A DNA stretch of 64,000 nt from Nitratidesulfovibrio termitidis HI1 (lineage in GTDB: Bacteria; Desulfobacterota; Desulfovibrionia; Desulfovibrionales; Desulfovibrionaceae). Each line of letters begins with the position of its first letter. Within the stretch, counting starts at the first letter, position 1. The notes under the pieces are model-generated. The model was given only the letters and a program-made list of their open reading frames with translations. It ran no database searches and was not told the DNA's origin. The translations under genes and the position numbers were made by a program. The stretch covers positions 1,610,250-1,674,249 of the forward strand of contig NZ_KI632512.1 in assembly GCF_000504305.1 (NCBI RefSeq). Direction: 5' to 3'. Below, piece by piece: positions 27,892 to 36,162 of this stretch.

Positions 27892-28142
27892 TTTAACTCC
27901 AGCGTCAGTTCGCCAACGGCTTGCTTGAGTTTTTGGTTCTCTGTCGCAAGGCGTTCTTCTCGTCGGTTAGTGGCGCCCACCTCAAAAGCCAGGGCGGCAT
28001 TGGCCAACAACGTGTCGCGCCAGCGGTAATACATACCCTGAGTGATTTGATACTCACTGCAAATGCTTGCCACAGAGCGACCCTGCAATCCCTCAAGCAC
28101 AATGCGGGCCTTGCTTTTGCTGTCCCAGACTCGGCGTTTCAT
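27876..28142 (-). CDS. IS3-family OrfA (HTH transposase subunit)
   Basis: 88 residues. The helix-turn-helix reads MKRRVWDSKSKARIVLEGL then GRSVASICSEYQITQGMYYRWRD, followed by a leucine-zipper region (TENQKLKQAVGELTLELKK). It ends at the poly-A slippery site (A AAA AAC type on the minus strand) where ribosomes can shift -1 into orfB. Typical for IS3 elements. Confidence 0.9.
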   Translation of the reverse strand: MKRRVWDSKSKARIVLEGLQGRSVASICSEYQITQGMYYRWRDTLLANAALAFEVGATNRREERLATENQKLKQAVGELTLELKKNDW

Positions 28143-28246
28143 GCTTCCTCCAAGGATGGAAGAAAACTACCTTAACAGAGCCACCTTGTTAATGGGGGGC
28201 AGTATACGGGCACTGCCGTGGAACCGCCCACAACCTTGTCTGGAAC

Positions 28247-29272
28247 CTACCCTTCACGACGGAGTTGCAGCCACTGGTGCCCCTTGTCCGTCAGTCGATA
28301 CCGCTGCAAGCGGCTATTGGGCTTTTCGGGAACTGTCATCTCGATGAACCCATTCGCCAGGGCTGGCTTGAGATAGCGCTCCCGGAAAGACTTGCGGTCT
28401 TGCAGACCAAGTGCATCCTGCAACGCCTCACGGGGCATTTCGCCATGTATGGCCTGCAATAGCTGCCCGACTTGGGGGGTGACTTGGGGGGCGACCTGGG
28501 GGGCATCTGGAGCAACGGACGCGATCACGGCATCGAAAATCATCGAGAGCATGAACTCGATGAAGGGGGCACTGTCCGTCTGCCGCGTGCTTTCCTGCAA
28601 CACCTCATAGTATTCGGACTGGTGCGCGAAGATCAGGTTCTCCACCGGGAGATCGGCGAACAGCCCGTTCCAACGGGCCAGAATGAGGCTCTGCCACAAC
28701 CGCCCCATGCGGCCATTCCCGTCGGCGAAGGGATGAATGAATTCGAATTCGTAGTGGAACACGGAACTTGCAACCAACGGGTGGGCATCGCTGGTCGCCA
28801 ACCAGTGAAACAGATCGCCCATAAGCACTGGCAACCGGTCCGCCGGGGGTGCCAGGTGGATAACGTGGGAGCCTTCCAACACGCCGACGCCACCCCGGCG
28901 ATAGCTGCCTGCCTCGTCGATCAGGCCGGACATCAGGATGCCGTGCGCTTCCAGCAGATCCTTTTCGACGACAGGGTTCCAGTCATCGAAGCGCTCGTAC
29001 GCGGCAAGGGCATTACGCACCTCCTGAACTTCACGGGGAGGCGCGATGACCCGTTTCCCGTCGAGGATGGCGGTGATCTGCGCTTCGCTGAGTTGGTTGC
29101 CTTCTATGGCGAGCGACCCGCGTATGGTGCGAATACGGTTGATACGCCGCAACCGGAGTGACGCCGCCTGTTCGCGGAGAATGGTCAACCGCCCCACGGC
29201 TTCGCTGATCCGGCCGACAAGGGTGACGATGGCTGGGGTGATGGAGAAAGGCGGCTGGTACTGCTGGCTCAT
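28247..29272 (-). CDS. Fic domain AMP-transferase-like protein with C-terminal winged helix
   Basis: 341 residues; start 29272 chosen for AAGGGG upstream (an ATG 18 bp further out is possible). The Fic core HPFADGNGRMGR is intact (residues 180-191), as is an N-terminal inhibitory helix SLAIEGN (53-59) whose Glu blocks ATP, as in class II Fic proteins. Near residue 260 is the PQVAPQVTPQVGQ spacer typical of Fic proteins that end in a winged-helix domain (QYRLTDKGHQWL-like end). It probably AMPylates a target, or itself, when inhibition is relieved. It stands between the IS and the prophage; no antitoxin partner is seen. Confidence 0.9.
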   Translation of the reverse strand: MSQQYQPPFSITPAIVTLVGRISEAVGRLTILREQAASLRLRRINRIRTIRGSLAIEGNQLSEAQITAILDGKRVIAPPREVQEVRNALAAYERFDDWNPVVEKDLLEAHGILMSGLIDEAGSYRRGGVGVLEGSHVIHLAPPADRLPVLMGDLFHWLATSDAHPLVASSVFHYEFEFIHPFADGNGRMGRLWQSLILARWNGLFADLPVENLIFAHQSEYYEVLQESTRQTDSAPFIEFMLSMIFDAVIASVAPDAPQVAPQVTPQVGQLLQAIHGEMPREALQDALGLQDRKSFRERYLKPALANGFIEMTVPEKPNSRLQRYRLTDKGHQWLQLRREG

Positions 29273-29492
29273 GAAGCGCCCCTTCGGCATGTCTGGCGTG
29301 CCAATACCTTGCTACCATAGCTGAATTAAAGGGGAAATGCCAATCCGCATTATCCCTTGAAACCACGCTCCCTTTGTTCGCACCTTTTCCACCCAAGGGG
29401 AACTGCGCAATACCGCGCACCCCGCCCCAACAAAAACCGTTCATACCCATCAAGCGGAAGGAACGGCGGGTGAAATCAGCCCATGTCGACCC
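29273..29492. other. Intergenic gap upstream of fic
   Basis: No gene is supported here. A 63-codon plus-strand frame from 29374 exists but has no ribosome site and continues into the phage end. The fic promoter presumably lies here but no clear -35/-10 pair was seen. Confidence 0.4.
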
Positions 29493-29524
29493 AAAGCAAA
29501 AGGCGCGGAACCAAGCCCCGCGCC
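29493..29524 (-). terminator. Orphan minus-strand terminator at the prophage edge
   Basis: GGCGCGG/CCGCGCC stem (29502-29508, 29518-29524) followed on the minus strand by TTTTGCTTT. Its original gene would lie to the right, where the prophage now begins. Confidence 0.7.
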
Positions 29525-29578
29525 CTCTGCTTTCACCTGGACTGCCACCAGGGTATTCCTTATAGGGGGGCAGGACAG

Positions 29579-29742
29579 TTGAGAAATGGCGCAGGGCCTG
29601 GATCGAATCGGAAGGATGCAGGAAGAATGTAGGAACGACGCGGGAAGGCGGGCGATGCAGCCGTGCGGATGCCGTCACGCGATGAGTTGAGAACGACGCG
29701 CCGTTTGCCGTGGTGATTACCACGAAACTTGAGAAACGAAAG
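29579..29742 (+). promoter_or_regulatory. Phage left end: tandem putative transposase-binding sites
   Basis: TTGAGAA occurs in the same orientation at 29579, 29687 and 29729 with related flanks (GAACGACGC after the second; AAACG after the third), plus a related GGAACGACGC at 29632. Mu ends carry three MuA sites per side with uneven spacing, which this resembles. Confidence 0.5.
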
Positions 29743-29782
29743 CCCCGGAGTTTGCGCCAAAAGCAGCGCAAATTTCCGGGGC
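29742..29782 (-). terminator. Terminator of the repressor gene, bidirectional
   Basis: Long stem of about 16 bp with one mismatch (GCCCCGGAGTTTGCGC with GCGCAAATTTCCGGGGC) and T-rich flanks on both strands. It lies 36 bp after the repressor stop. Confidence 0.85.
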
Positions 29783-29818
29783 GTTTTTGCGTTCAACGCA
29801 CGGATGCGGCGGCGGTGG

Positions 29819-30529
29819 TCAGCCCAGTTCGCGGCCCACCCAGACGGCCCGCCCGATGATGCGCACGCCGTCCGCGAGGTCGCCGCGCGCGTCGATTTCA
29901 AGCGGCGCGTAGCTGGCGTTGTAGCTCGTCAGCACGAGCTTTCCGGGCGAGGCGTTGACCACCTTCAGGTAGACCAGTTCCTCGACGCCGACGGCGTAGA
30001 CCTTGCCCGGACGCGGATCGCGCTGGCTCTGGTCGACCAGCACCACGTCGCCGTTGAGCACGTAAGGCTCCATGCTGTCGCCATCGACGCGCATGAGCAC
30101 CATGCTCGACGGCGAGCCCTTGCGCAGCAGGAAGTCGGTGCGGAAGGCGTAGCGCCGTTCCACATCGGCCCCCACCTCGAAGCTGCCGTTACCGGCGGAA
30201 AGCCGCGCCTCCACCATGGGCACCATGACCAGCTCGCAGTCCGCGCAGGTCACAGTTTCCGGGCCGAACGCCGACTTGCCCGCAGGCGCGGCCTGGGCCT
30301 GTTCCTCCACGCGCATGGGGCCGCGCCCGAAGAACAGCCAGTCGCTGCTGGTGCCGGTTCTTTCAGCGTAAGACTGAACCCACGCCGGAGGCACTTCCCC
30401 GCGCTTGCGCGCCCCGTTCACCGACTGGGGCGTGATGCCCAGTGCGCGGGCCAATTCGGAATCATTTCTGACCCCTGCTGCCTTCATGAGCCGCTCGAAT
30501 ATGGCCTCGAACGATTTCGCGGTCTGCAT
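29819..30529 (-). CDS. CI-like phage repressor (HTH plus S24 peptidase)
   Basis: 236 residues. N-terminal HTH: SELARALGITPQSVNGARKRG (about 24-44). The C-terminal half is a LexA/CI-type self-cleaving domain with catalytic Ser in VDGDSMEPYVLNGD and Lys in ELVYLKVVN. Such repressors keep the lytic promoters silent and are cleaved after DNA damage through RecA. It is the first phage gene and is transcribed away from the lytic genes across a 264-bp operator region. Replacement of the Mu c repressor by a CI/S24 type occurs in many Mu-like phages. Confidence 0.92.
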   Translation of the reverse strand: MQTAKSFEAIFERLMKAAGVRNDSELARALGITPQSVNGARKRGEVPPAWVQSYAERTGTSSDWLFFGRGPMRVEEQAQAAPAGKSAFGPETVTCADCELVMVPMVEARLSAGNGSFEVGADVERRYAFRTDFLLRKGSPSSMVLMRVDGDSMEPYVLNGDVVLVDQSQRDPRPGKVYAVGVEELVYLKVVNASPGKLVLTSYNASYAPLEIDARGDLADGVRIIGRAVWVGRELG

Positions 30530-30574
30530 GGCGAACTCCGAATGGAACTGCGAAACGCCGCGCGAACCGCTCCT

Positions 30575-30665
30575 CGTTTAAATCCGAGGCCTTACACCAA
30601 AGACGTAAAATTTAAACTCCGAAGTGAATTTCGGGTTGAAATTTTAAATCTAAAGCTGTAAATCA
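30575..30665. promoter_or_regulatory. Divergent operator/promoter region of the prophage
   Basis: AT-rich patch in GC-rich DNA. Three TTTAAA-centred elements occur: GTTTAAATCCGAGG (about 30577), ATTTAAACTCCGAAG (about 30610) and TTTTAAATCTAAAG (about 30642), the first two sharing TTTAAA-C/T-CCGA. A plus-strand promoter candidate is TTGAAA (30636-30641), 17 nt, TAAATC (30659-30664). These are likely repressor/Ner sites and the early promoter. Confidence 0.5.
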
Positions 30666-30793
30666 GGTTTGCGGGCGGTTGTGATTACTATCCAGCGCGC
30701 AACCTATCCCGCCTGTTTACCACGGTCAACGGCAGTAGACTGATATCGTTCGGACGCTATCACCCCCTGCCGGACCAGAACGCGGACGGCGAT

Positions 30794-31219
30794 ATGCGGC
30801 AGCTCACCCTTTTCGACGACAGCACTCCCAATCTTTCCGGCGTGATCCCCGCCGTGCGTGCGGCCATGAACCGCGCCGCCGGTGAAAGCGCGGAAGGCCG
30901 GAAGCTGCTCGTCGACCGCATCAACGCCATCGCCAGATCTCACAACCTCAGGCTTACGCGGGGCAACGCCAGGGTCATTTCCAAAGACCTGCTCGACAAG
31001 TGGCTGGCCCCGCACGACCGCGACCACACGCCTTCGCTTCTGGCGATGGTGGTCTTCTGCCACGCCACCGGCGACTTCGGTCCGCTGGAAGCCATCCTGC
31101 GCACCTTCGGGCTGGGCATCCTCACGCCCGAAATTCTGCGCGACGCACACTTCGGACGGGCCGTGAAGGAAGAGAAACTGGCGCGCAAGCGCCGGAGACA
31201 ACTGGAGGAAACCCTATGA
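30794..31219 (+). CDS. Early phage protein, unknown
   Basis: 141 residues, first gene of the lytic strand. It begins MRQLTLFDDS and has a helical body (VRAAMNRAAGESAEGRKLLVDRINAIAR) with NARVISKDLLDKWLAP and a basic C-terminus (EEKLARKRRRQLEETL). No family is recognised. Its helices and basic tail would suit nucleic-acid binding. Its stop overlaps the next start (ATGA), so it is coupled to the Ner-like gene. Confidence 0.75.
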   Translation: MRQLTLFDDSTPNLSGVIPAVRAAMNRAAGESAEGRKLLVDRINAIARSHNLRLTRGNARVISKDLLDKWLAPHDRDHTPSLLAMVVFCHATGDFGPLEAILRTFGLGILTPEILRDAHFGRAVKEEKLARKRRRQLEETL

Positions 31220-31491
31220 TGACCAGAGCCGATTGCGGCCACCGACGCGGTGACGCTTCCGATTTCATCAGGCGCGAACTGCGGCGGCGCAACCATACCA
31301 TGCGCAGCCTTGCCGCCCTTATCGGCCTGTCTGGCGAAGCCGTGGCCAAGACCGTGCGCGGCGAACTGCACAGCCCCCGCGTGCTCGACGCGCTGCGCGA
31401 CCTTGGCGTGCCGGAAAAATACCTGTTCGACCCGCGCAAGCTGGCCCAGCCGCAACCCCTGACCCAACCCGAACGGCAGGACGCCGCGTAG
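31216..31491 (+). CDS. ner: Ner-like HTH DNA-binding protein
   Basis: 91 residues. The core FIRRELRRRNHTMRSLAALIGLSGEAVAKTVRGELHSPRVL is a Ner-type helix-turn-helix (as in Mu Ner, about 75 residues), followed by VPEKYLFDPRKL. Ner shuts down early transcription and the repressor promoter after induction. It lies between the operator region and the transposase gene, the usual place. Two adjacent ATGs (31216, 31219) are possible starts. Confidence 0.8.
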   Translation: MMTRADCGHRRGDASDFIRRELRRRNHTMRSLAALIGLSGEAVAKTVRGELHSPRVLDALRDLGVPEKYLFDPRKLAQPQPLTQPERQDAA

Positions 31492-31518
31492 CGCCCCCCG
31501 CACCAGCAGGGCCGAACC

Positions 31519-33711
31519 ATGAAGACCTTCAAGGACGCATACACCGCAGGCGAACTGGCCGCCGCGCTCGGGGTCACCGACCGCGCCGTCCAGATGCGCG
31601 CCCGGCGCGAAGGCTGGCAGGCCCGGCGCAGGCCGGGGCGTGGCGGCGGCAACGAATGGCTGGTCGTCTCCATGCCGGAAGGCACGGCGCTGGCCGTGCG
31701 CATGGCGGAAGAACGCACCGCCGTGGCGGCTGCGGCGTCGGACCATCCGGCCATCACCTCCGCCCCTTCCACAACCTCACCCGGCGCACCCACCCCGCTC
31801 GACCCCAAGCGCCGCGCCCTTGCCCTTGCCCGGCTGGACCTCGTGCGCCTGTATCTCGACTGGCTGCGCAGGCACGGCAAGTCCGTGCAGAGCCGGGCGG
31901 ACTTCCTTGCCGCGTACGACGGCGGCGCGTGGCCGCAGCTGCTGGCCACGGTGGGGCCGGTCAGCTGGAAGACGCTGGAACGCTGGAAGGTGCAGCAGCG
32001 CCGCGCGGGCGACCTGATGGCCATTGCGGACAAGCGCGGCCTTGCCCACCGGGGCAAGTCGCTGCTTACCGAGCGGCACCGCCAGATCATCCTCGGCAAG
32101 GCGCTGCACATCAACAACCCGGCCATCAGCTACGTCTGCAATCAGGTAACCGGGCTCTGCAAGGCCGAAGGGCTGCACGTGCCGTCCGACGCCACCATCC
32201 GGCGCTTCCTGAACCAGTACATGGGCGACTGTTACGCGGAATGGACCTTCATCCGCGAGGGCAAGAAGGCGTGGAACGACAAGGCCGCCATCTGGTTCGA
32301 GCGCAACTGGGGGCTGGTGGAGGTGGGCGACATCCTCATCGCCGACGGCCACACCCTGAACTTCGAGACGACCAACCCGGACACGGGCAAGCCCTGCCGC
32401 ATGACCATGGTGTTGTGGTTCGACGGGGCCAGCAACTACCCGCTGGGGTGGGAACTGATGCCCACCGAGAACACGGCCAGCATCAGCGCCGCCCTGCGGC
32501 GGGCCTGCATTCGCCTCGGCAAGGTGCCGCGTATCGCCTACCTCGACAACGGCAAGGCGTTCCGCGCCAAGCACTTCAAGGGCTGCGCCGACTTCCGGCA
32601 GGCCGGGATCGTGGGCCTGTACGAAGACCTGGGCGTGCAGGTGATTCACGCATGGGCCTACCACGGCCAGTCCAAGCCCATCGAACGATTCTTCGGCACC
32701 TTCCACGAACTGGAAAACTGGGTGCCCTCGTACACGGGCCGCAGCATCGACACCAAGCCCGCCCGCATGCACCGGGGCGAGGCGATGCACCGCAAGCTGT
32801 ACGACGCCCTCGGCGGACGCCCGCTGACGGTGCAGGAAACCCACGCGGCCATCGCCCATTTCTTCGACGCCTACGTGCTGCGTCCGCAGCGCGGGCACCT
32901 TGCCGGGCGCACCCCGCACGAAATTTTCAGCGCCGGGCGCGGGCCGGGCCTGACCGCCGACGACCTGAACCGGCTGAACTTGTGGATGCTCTCGCGCGAG
33001 GTGCGGGAAATCGACCGGGGCGGCACGGTGCGCCTGCTTGGTCGCCGCTACTACGCGCCGGAACTGTACGGTAAGAAACACGCGGTCGTGGTGCGCTACG
33101 ACGACCAGCGCCCGCAGAGCGTGCTGGTGTACGCCACCGACGGGCGTTTCCTTGCCGAGGCGCAGGAGATGCAGACCCTGCATCCCGCCGCCTACTACCT
33201 GGGCGAAGGCGAACACCGCGACCAGCTTGCCGACGCCCTCGCCATCCGGCGTGAGCAGGAGAAGCTGGCCGGGGCCAGTTCGCGGGCGCTGCTGGATGCG
33301 GTGGTCATCCCCGAACACCGGCAGCGCATGGCGCAACTGGCCAGCGACAACCCGGCGGCGCTGCCCGAAGGCGAACGTGCCCTGCCGGTGCCTGCCCGCC
33401 GCGAACTGCCCATCCCCACTGTTACCGACGACGAGCGCCGCGCCCACGACGCCATGCTGGCCGAACACCGCGCCCGCATGGCGGCCCGCCCGGCCTACGA
33501 GGCCCCGTCGTTCTTCGCCTCGCAGCTCGACCGCTACGAGTTCCTTTTCCAGATTTCCGAGGTTCAGGGCCTGCCCCTGACCGAGGCCGACGCCACCTTC
33601 AAGGCCGAGTACGAGCAATCGGACGAATACCTAGAGGTGGCCCTGCCCCGCTACGAACAGCAACGCCGCCTGATTGCGCGCATGGCGGCCATGGAGGCTC
33701 GCGCATCATGA
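31519..33711 (+). CDS. Mu A-like DDE transposase
   Basis: 730 residues. The N-terminal Mu-type DNA-binding domain is YTAGELAAALGVTDRAVQMRARREG. The rve core has catalytic Asp276 (LIADGHTL), Asp343 (IAYLDNGKAF) and Glu389 (KPIERFFGTF). A beta-barrel domain follows (VRLLGRRYYAPELYG) and a helical C-terminus that in Mu contacts MuB. It cuts and joins the phage ends to target DNA for both integration and replicative transposition. Intact and near Mu A length (663), slightly longer through a linker at about 75-95. Confidence 0.95.
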   Translation: MKTFKDAYTAGELAAALGVTDRAVQMRARREGWQARRRPGRGGGNEWLVVSMPEGTALAVRMAEERTAVAAAASDHPAITSAPSTTSPGAPTPLDPKRRALALARLDLVRLYLDWLRRHGKSVQSRADFLAAYDGGAWPQLLATVGPVSWKTLERWKVQQRRAGDLMAIADKRGLAHRGKSLLTERHRQIILGKALHINNPAISYVCNQVTGLCKAEGLHVPSDATIRRFLNQYMGDCYAEWTFIREGKKAWNDKAAIWFERNWGLVEVGDILIADGHTLNFETTNPDTGKPCRMTMVLWFDGASNYPLGWELMPTENTASISAALRRACIRLGKVPRIAYLDNGKAFRAKHFKGCADFRQAGIVGLYEDLGVQVIHAWAYHGQSKPIERFFGTFHELENWVPSYTGRSIDTKPARMHRGEAMHRKLYDALGGRPLTVQETHAAIAHFFDAYVLRPQRGHLAGRTPHEIFSAGRGPGLTADDLNRLNLWMLSREVREIDRGGTVRLLGRRYYAPELYGKKHAVVVRYDDQRPQSVLVYATDGRFLAEAQEMQTLHPAAYYLGEGEHRDQLADALAIRREQEKLAGASSRALLDAVVIPEHRQRMAQLASDNPAALPEGERALPVPARRELPIPTVTDDERRAHDAMLAEHRARMAARPAYEAPSFFASQLDRYEFLFQISEVQGLPLTEADATFKAEYEQSDEYLEVALPRYEQQRRLIARMAAMEARAS

Positions 33712-34415
33712 AAAAGGGCATCTTCATCGAAACGGACAACGTGGCCCGCCTGCGCCGGGCCTTGCGGCAGGCGGAAGACGCCGAGCGCGGCCGCCCCGGC
33801 ATGGTGGCGGTGTGGGGCGAGGCGGGCGTGGGCAAGACCATTGCCGCGCACAGCATGTACGCCCAGCACGGCGGGGCCTTTCTGCGAGTGCTGGAGGGCA
33901 TGACCCAGCACGCCTTCCTACAGGAACTGTGCTGGGAACTGGTGGAGGCGCGGCCCCACGGCGCGCACCGCTGCCGCGCCGAAATCCTGCGCGCCCTCGA
34001 TGCCGAACCCGTGACCATCTACGTGGACGAGGCCGACCGGCTGGATCTGCGCCGCCTTGAAGACCTGCGCGACATCCACGACATGTCCGGCTGCCCGGTG
34101 GTGCTCATTGGCGAGCAGCACCTGCCCGGCAAGCTGTCGCAGCGCAGCCGCATCGACGACCGCATTCCCGACGAATACCGGGTGGCCTTCACCGGCATCA
34201 GCACGCAGGACGTGGCCCTGTACGCCATGGAAGGGGCCGACCTTGCCCTGACCACCGACGCCGCCGCGCTCATCCACAAGCAGGCCAGGGGCAACTTCCG
34301 CCGGGTTCACAACCTGCTGCTGTCGGTGGAATCCGCCGCCCGCGCGAAGAATACCGGCACGGTGGATGCGGCCCTCGTCAAGGCGGCGCTGCCCGCCGGG
34401 CGGAGGCAGGCATGA
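33708..34415 (+). CDS. Mu B-like AAA+ ATPase, transposition target selector
   Basis: 235 residues. Walker A is GEAGVGKT (in MVAVWGEAGVGKTIAAHSM), Walker B VTIYVDEADRL, and sensor VLIGEQHLPG. It is shorter than Mu B (312) because it lacks the N-terminal HTH appendage. MuB binds target DNA and delivers it to the A transpososome, and gives target immunity. Start overlaps the transposase stop (ATGA). Confidence 0.9.
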   Translation: MKKGIFIETDNVARLRRALRQAEDAERGRPGMVAVWGEAGVGKTIAAHSMYAQHGGAFLRVLEGMTQHAFLQELCWELVEARPHGAHRCRAEILRALDAEPVTIYVDEADRLDLRRLEDLRDIHDMSGCPVVLIGEQHLPGKLSQRSRIDDRIPDEYRVAFTGISTQDVALYAMEGADLALTTDAAALIHKQARGNFRRVHNLLLSVESAARAKNTGTVDAALVKAALPAGRRQA

Positions 34416-35056
34416 GCAATGACGCCACGGATACCCTGCGCGCCGCGCTGCGGTCCTTCTGCCCCAAGGGCAGCGAGGTGGTGACCGCGCCCCAGCTTGC
34501 CGCCGTCCTTGGCCTGACCACCGAAAGCCAGAAGCAGGTGCTGCGGCGCAGGCTGCGCGAGATGGTGCGGCGCGGCGAACTGCGCAAGGCGGGGTGGGGC
34601 GCATTCGCGCGGGTGGCCGACTGGAAGCCCGTGCGACGCGGTGACGGGTGCACGCGCATGTGGCGCGCCATCAGGGTGCAGGACGCAGGCTGGACCCGGC
34701 AGGACATCGCGCTCATCGCGCGCGTGGATGCCACCGCCGTGGGGCGCTATCTGCGCTGGCTGGAAGGGGAAGGGCTCATCATCACCTGCGGACGGAAGGG
34801 CAATACCACGCTGTGGCGCGTGACCGGGCAAGGCCGCGAGCATCGCCAGACCCCGTACCCACCGGTGGAAGTCTCCGACCGCTACGAAGCCGAACGCCGC
34901 GCCACTGCCCAGCTCTGCCGCATCCTGCTGCTGGAAGACCCGGACGTTCCCGCCACGCGGCGCAGGATTCAGCAACAGCTTGCCGTGCTTGTCGCACGGT
35001 TCCCCATCACAACCACCGCAAACGGGGCCGACGCCCCGCCCGCCACGGAGGCATGA
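34412..35056 (+). CDS. Early phage winged-helix-like protein
   Basis: 214 residues. Two helix-turn-helix-like segments are visible: TAPQLAAVLGLTTESQKQVLRRRLREMVRRGELRK and DIALIARVDATAVGRYLRWLEGEGLI, the second followed by a wing (ITCGRKGNTTLWRVTG). A repeat of wHTH units is likely. Role unknown; coupled to its neighbours by 4-bp overlaps on both sides, within the early operon. Confidence 0.75.
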   Translation: MSNDATDTLRAALRSFCPKGSEVVTAPQLAAVLGLTTESQKQVLRRRLREMVRRGELRKAGWGAFARVADWKPVRRGDGCTRMWRAIRVQDAGWTRQDIALIARVDATAVGRYLRWLEGEGLIITCGRKGNTTLWRVTGQGREHRQTPYPPVEVSDRYEAERRATAQLCRILLLEDPDVPATRRRIQQQLAVLVARFPITTTANGADAPPATEA

Positions 35057-35241
35057 CCATGGTGGCCGACAAGATCAGGGATGCCCGGCTGGCGCTGGGC
35101 GTGCTGGCCGGGAAGGTCAGCGACGACGAGTGGGGCCTCATCCGCTGCATCCAGAACGAACTGGATGCGGCGGCCGGGCAGGTTGAAACAATGGAGCAGA
35201 TGTTCCCCGTGCCCGGCGCACCCGAGGACGCGGAAAACTAA
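35053..35241 (+). CDS. Small early phage protein, 62 aa
   Basis: Begins MTMVADKIRDARLALG and is helical and acidic (DDEWGLIRCIQNELDAAAGQVETMEQ). ATGA overlap with the gene before and GGAGG upstream support translation. No family recognised. Confidence 0.7.
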   Translation: MTMVADKIRDARLALGVLAGKVSDDEWGLIRCIQNELDAAAGQVETMEQMFPVPGAPEDAEN

Positions 35242-35254
35242 AGGAGACGCACTG

Positions 35255-35764
35255 ATGGCACGACGCAAGCCCAACCCGGTAATCATCGCCGACCGCCCAC
35301 AGGCCGAAGGCGCACTGGCGGAAATCGCGGTCATCGACCGCAAGCTGACCGGCATCGAAACGGACATGAACACGGCCATCGACGCGGCCAAGGCTGCCGC
35401 CAGCCAGGCCAGCGCCCCGTTGCTGGCCCGCCGGGCAGATCTTGAAAACGCGGTGGCCACGTGGGCCACGCTGAACAAGGCCGAACTGTTCATGGACCGC
35501 AAGAGCATCGACCTCGGCTTCGGCGTCGTCGGCTTCCGGCAGGCCACCAAGCTCAAGCAGGTGTCCAGGGTAACGGTGGCCATGACGCTGGAACGCCTGC
35601 GCGAGCTGGGCTTTCTCGACGGCATCCGGGTGAAGGAAGAGGTCAACAAGGAAGTGGCGGCGGGCTGGCCCGCCTCGAAGCTGGAACTGGTGGGCCTGAA
35701 GCGGCACATCACCGACGACTTCTACATCGAGATCGCGCGCGAGGACGTGGAGCGCGCGGCCTGA
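35255..35764 (+). CDS. gam: Gam-like host-nuclease inhibitor
   Basis: 169 residues. An N-terminal coiled coil (ALAEIAVIDRKLTGIETDMNTAIDAAKAAA) is followed by DRKSIDLGFGVVGFRQ and a C-terminal VAMTLERLRELGFLDGIRVKEEV...LKRHITDDFYIEIA. This is the Mu Gam layout (about 170 residues): a dimer that coats DNA ends against RecBCD-type nucleases and resembles Ku. AAGGAG precedes the start. It occupies the same place as in Mu early operons. Confidence 0.9.
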   Translation: MARRKPNPVIIADRPQAEGALAEIAVIDRKLTGIETDMNTAIDAAKAAASQASAPLLARRADLENAVATWATLNKAELFMDRKSIDLGFGVVGFRQATKLKQVSRVTVAMTLERLRELGFLDGIRVKEEVNKEVAAGWPASKLELVGLKRHITDDFYIEIAREDVERAA

Positions 35765-35780
35765 CGCACCGGAGGCGGAC

Positions 35781-36071
35781 ATGGCCCACGACAGCATCGA
35801 CATCCCCCGCTACGCGCGGCTCTACGCCCAGCGCGTGCTGCGCAACACCAACCTGGACCCCGGCGACATGCCGGAACTGGCCCGCAACACCGAATTCAAG
35901 GCGCGGGCCGTGCGGGAAAAGGCCGACGTGACGCGCACCATCCGGCGAGAGGCGGGGCAACTGCTGGTGGCGTCGGGCCTGCCCGCCGATGCGGTGCGCA
36001 AGACCCTGCGTCTGGAGCACTGGTGGCAACCGGAACAGCGCGGCGCAAAGCACAAGGAAAAGGCGCGATGA
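35781..36071 (+). CDS. Small early phage protein, 96 aa
   Basis: Basic, helical (PRYARLYAQRVLRNTNLDPGDMPELARN; VREKADVTRTIRREAGQLLVAS). CGGAGG upstream gives a good ribosome site. Unknown family. The 91 bp that follow hold no supported gene. Confidence 0.7.
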   Translation: MAHDSIDIPRYARLYAQRVLRNTNLDPGDMPELARNTEFKARAVREKADVTRTIRREAGQLLVASGLPADAVRKTLRLEHWWQPEQRGAKHKEKAR

Positions 36072-36162
36072 ATGCGAAACCGCCCCGTCCATGCGGCGGG
36101 GCGGTCGCCCGGCGGTGGCGCGCCGGGCCTGACGAGCAGCCACCCCGCACAAAGGAAACGGC

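Larger units (their letters stand above)
27087..28201 (-). mobile_element. IS3-family insertion sequence, about 1.1 kb
   Basis: Terminal inverted repeats begin TGCCCCCC at both ends (27087 inward; 28201 inward on the other strand), followed by diverged arms. Inside are orfA and orfB with an A9 slippery tract between them. No perfect target duplication is visible; only a possible GTA. The left flank is eutC and the right flank is not, so a deletion or rearrangement at the IS is likely. The group within IS3 was not determined. Confidence 0.9.
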
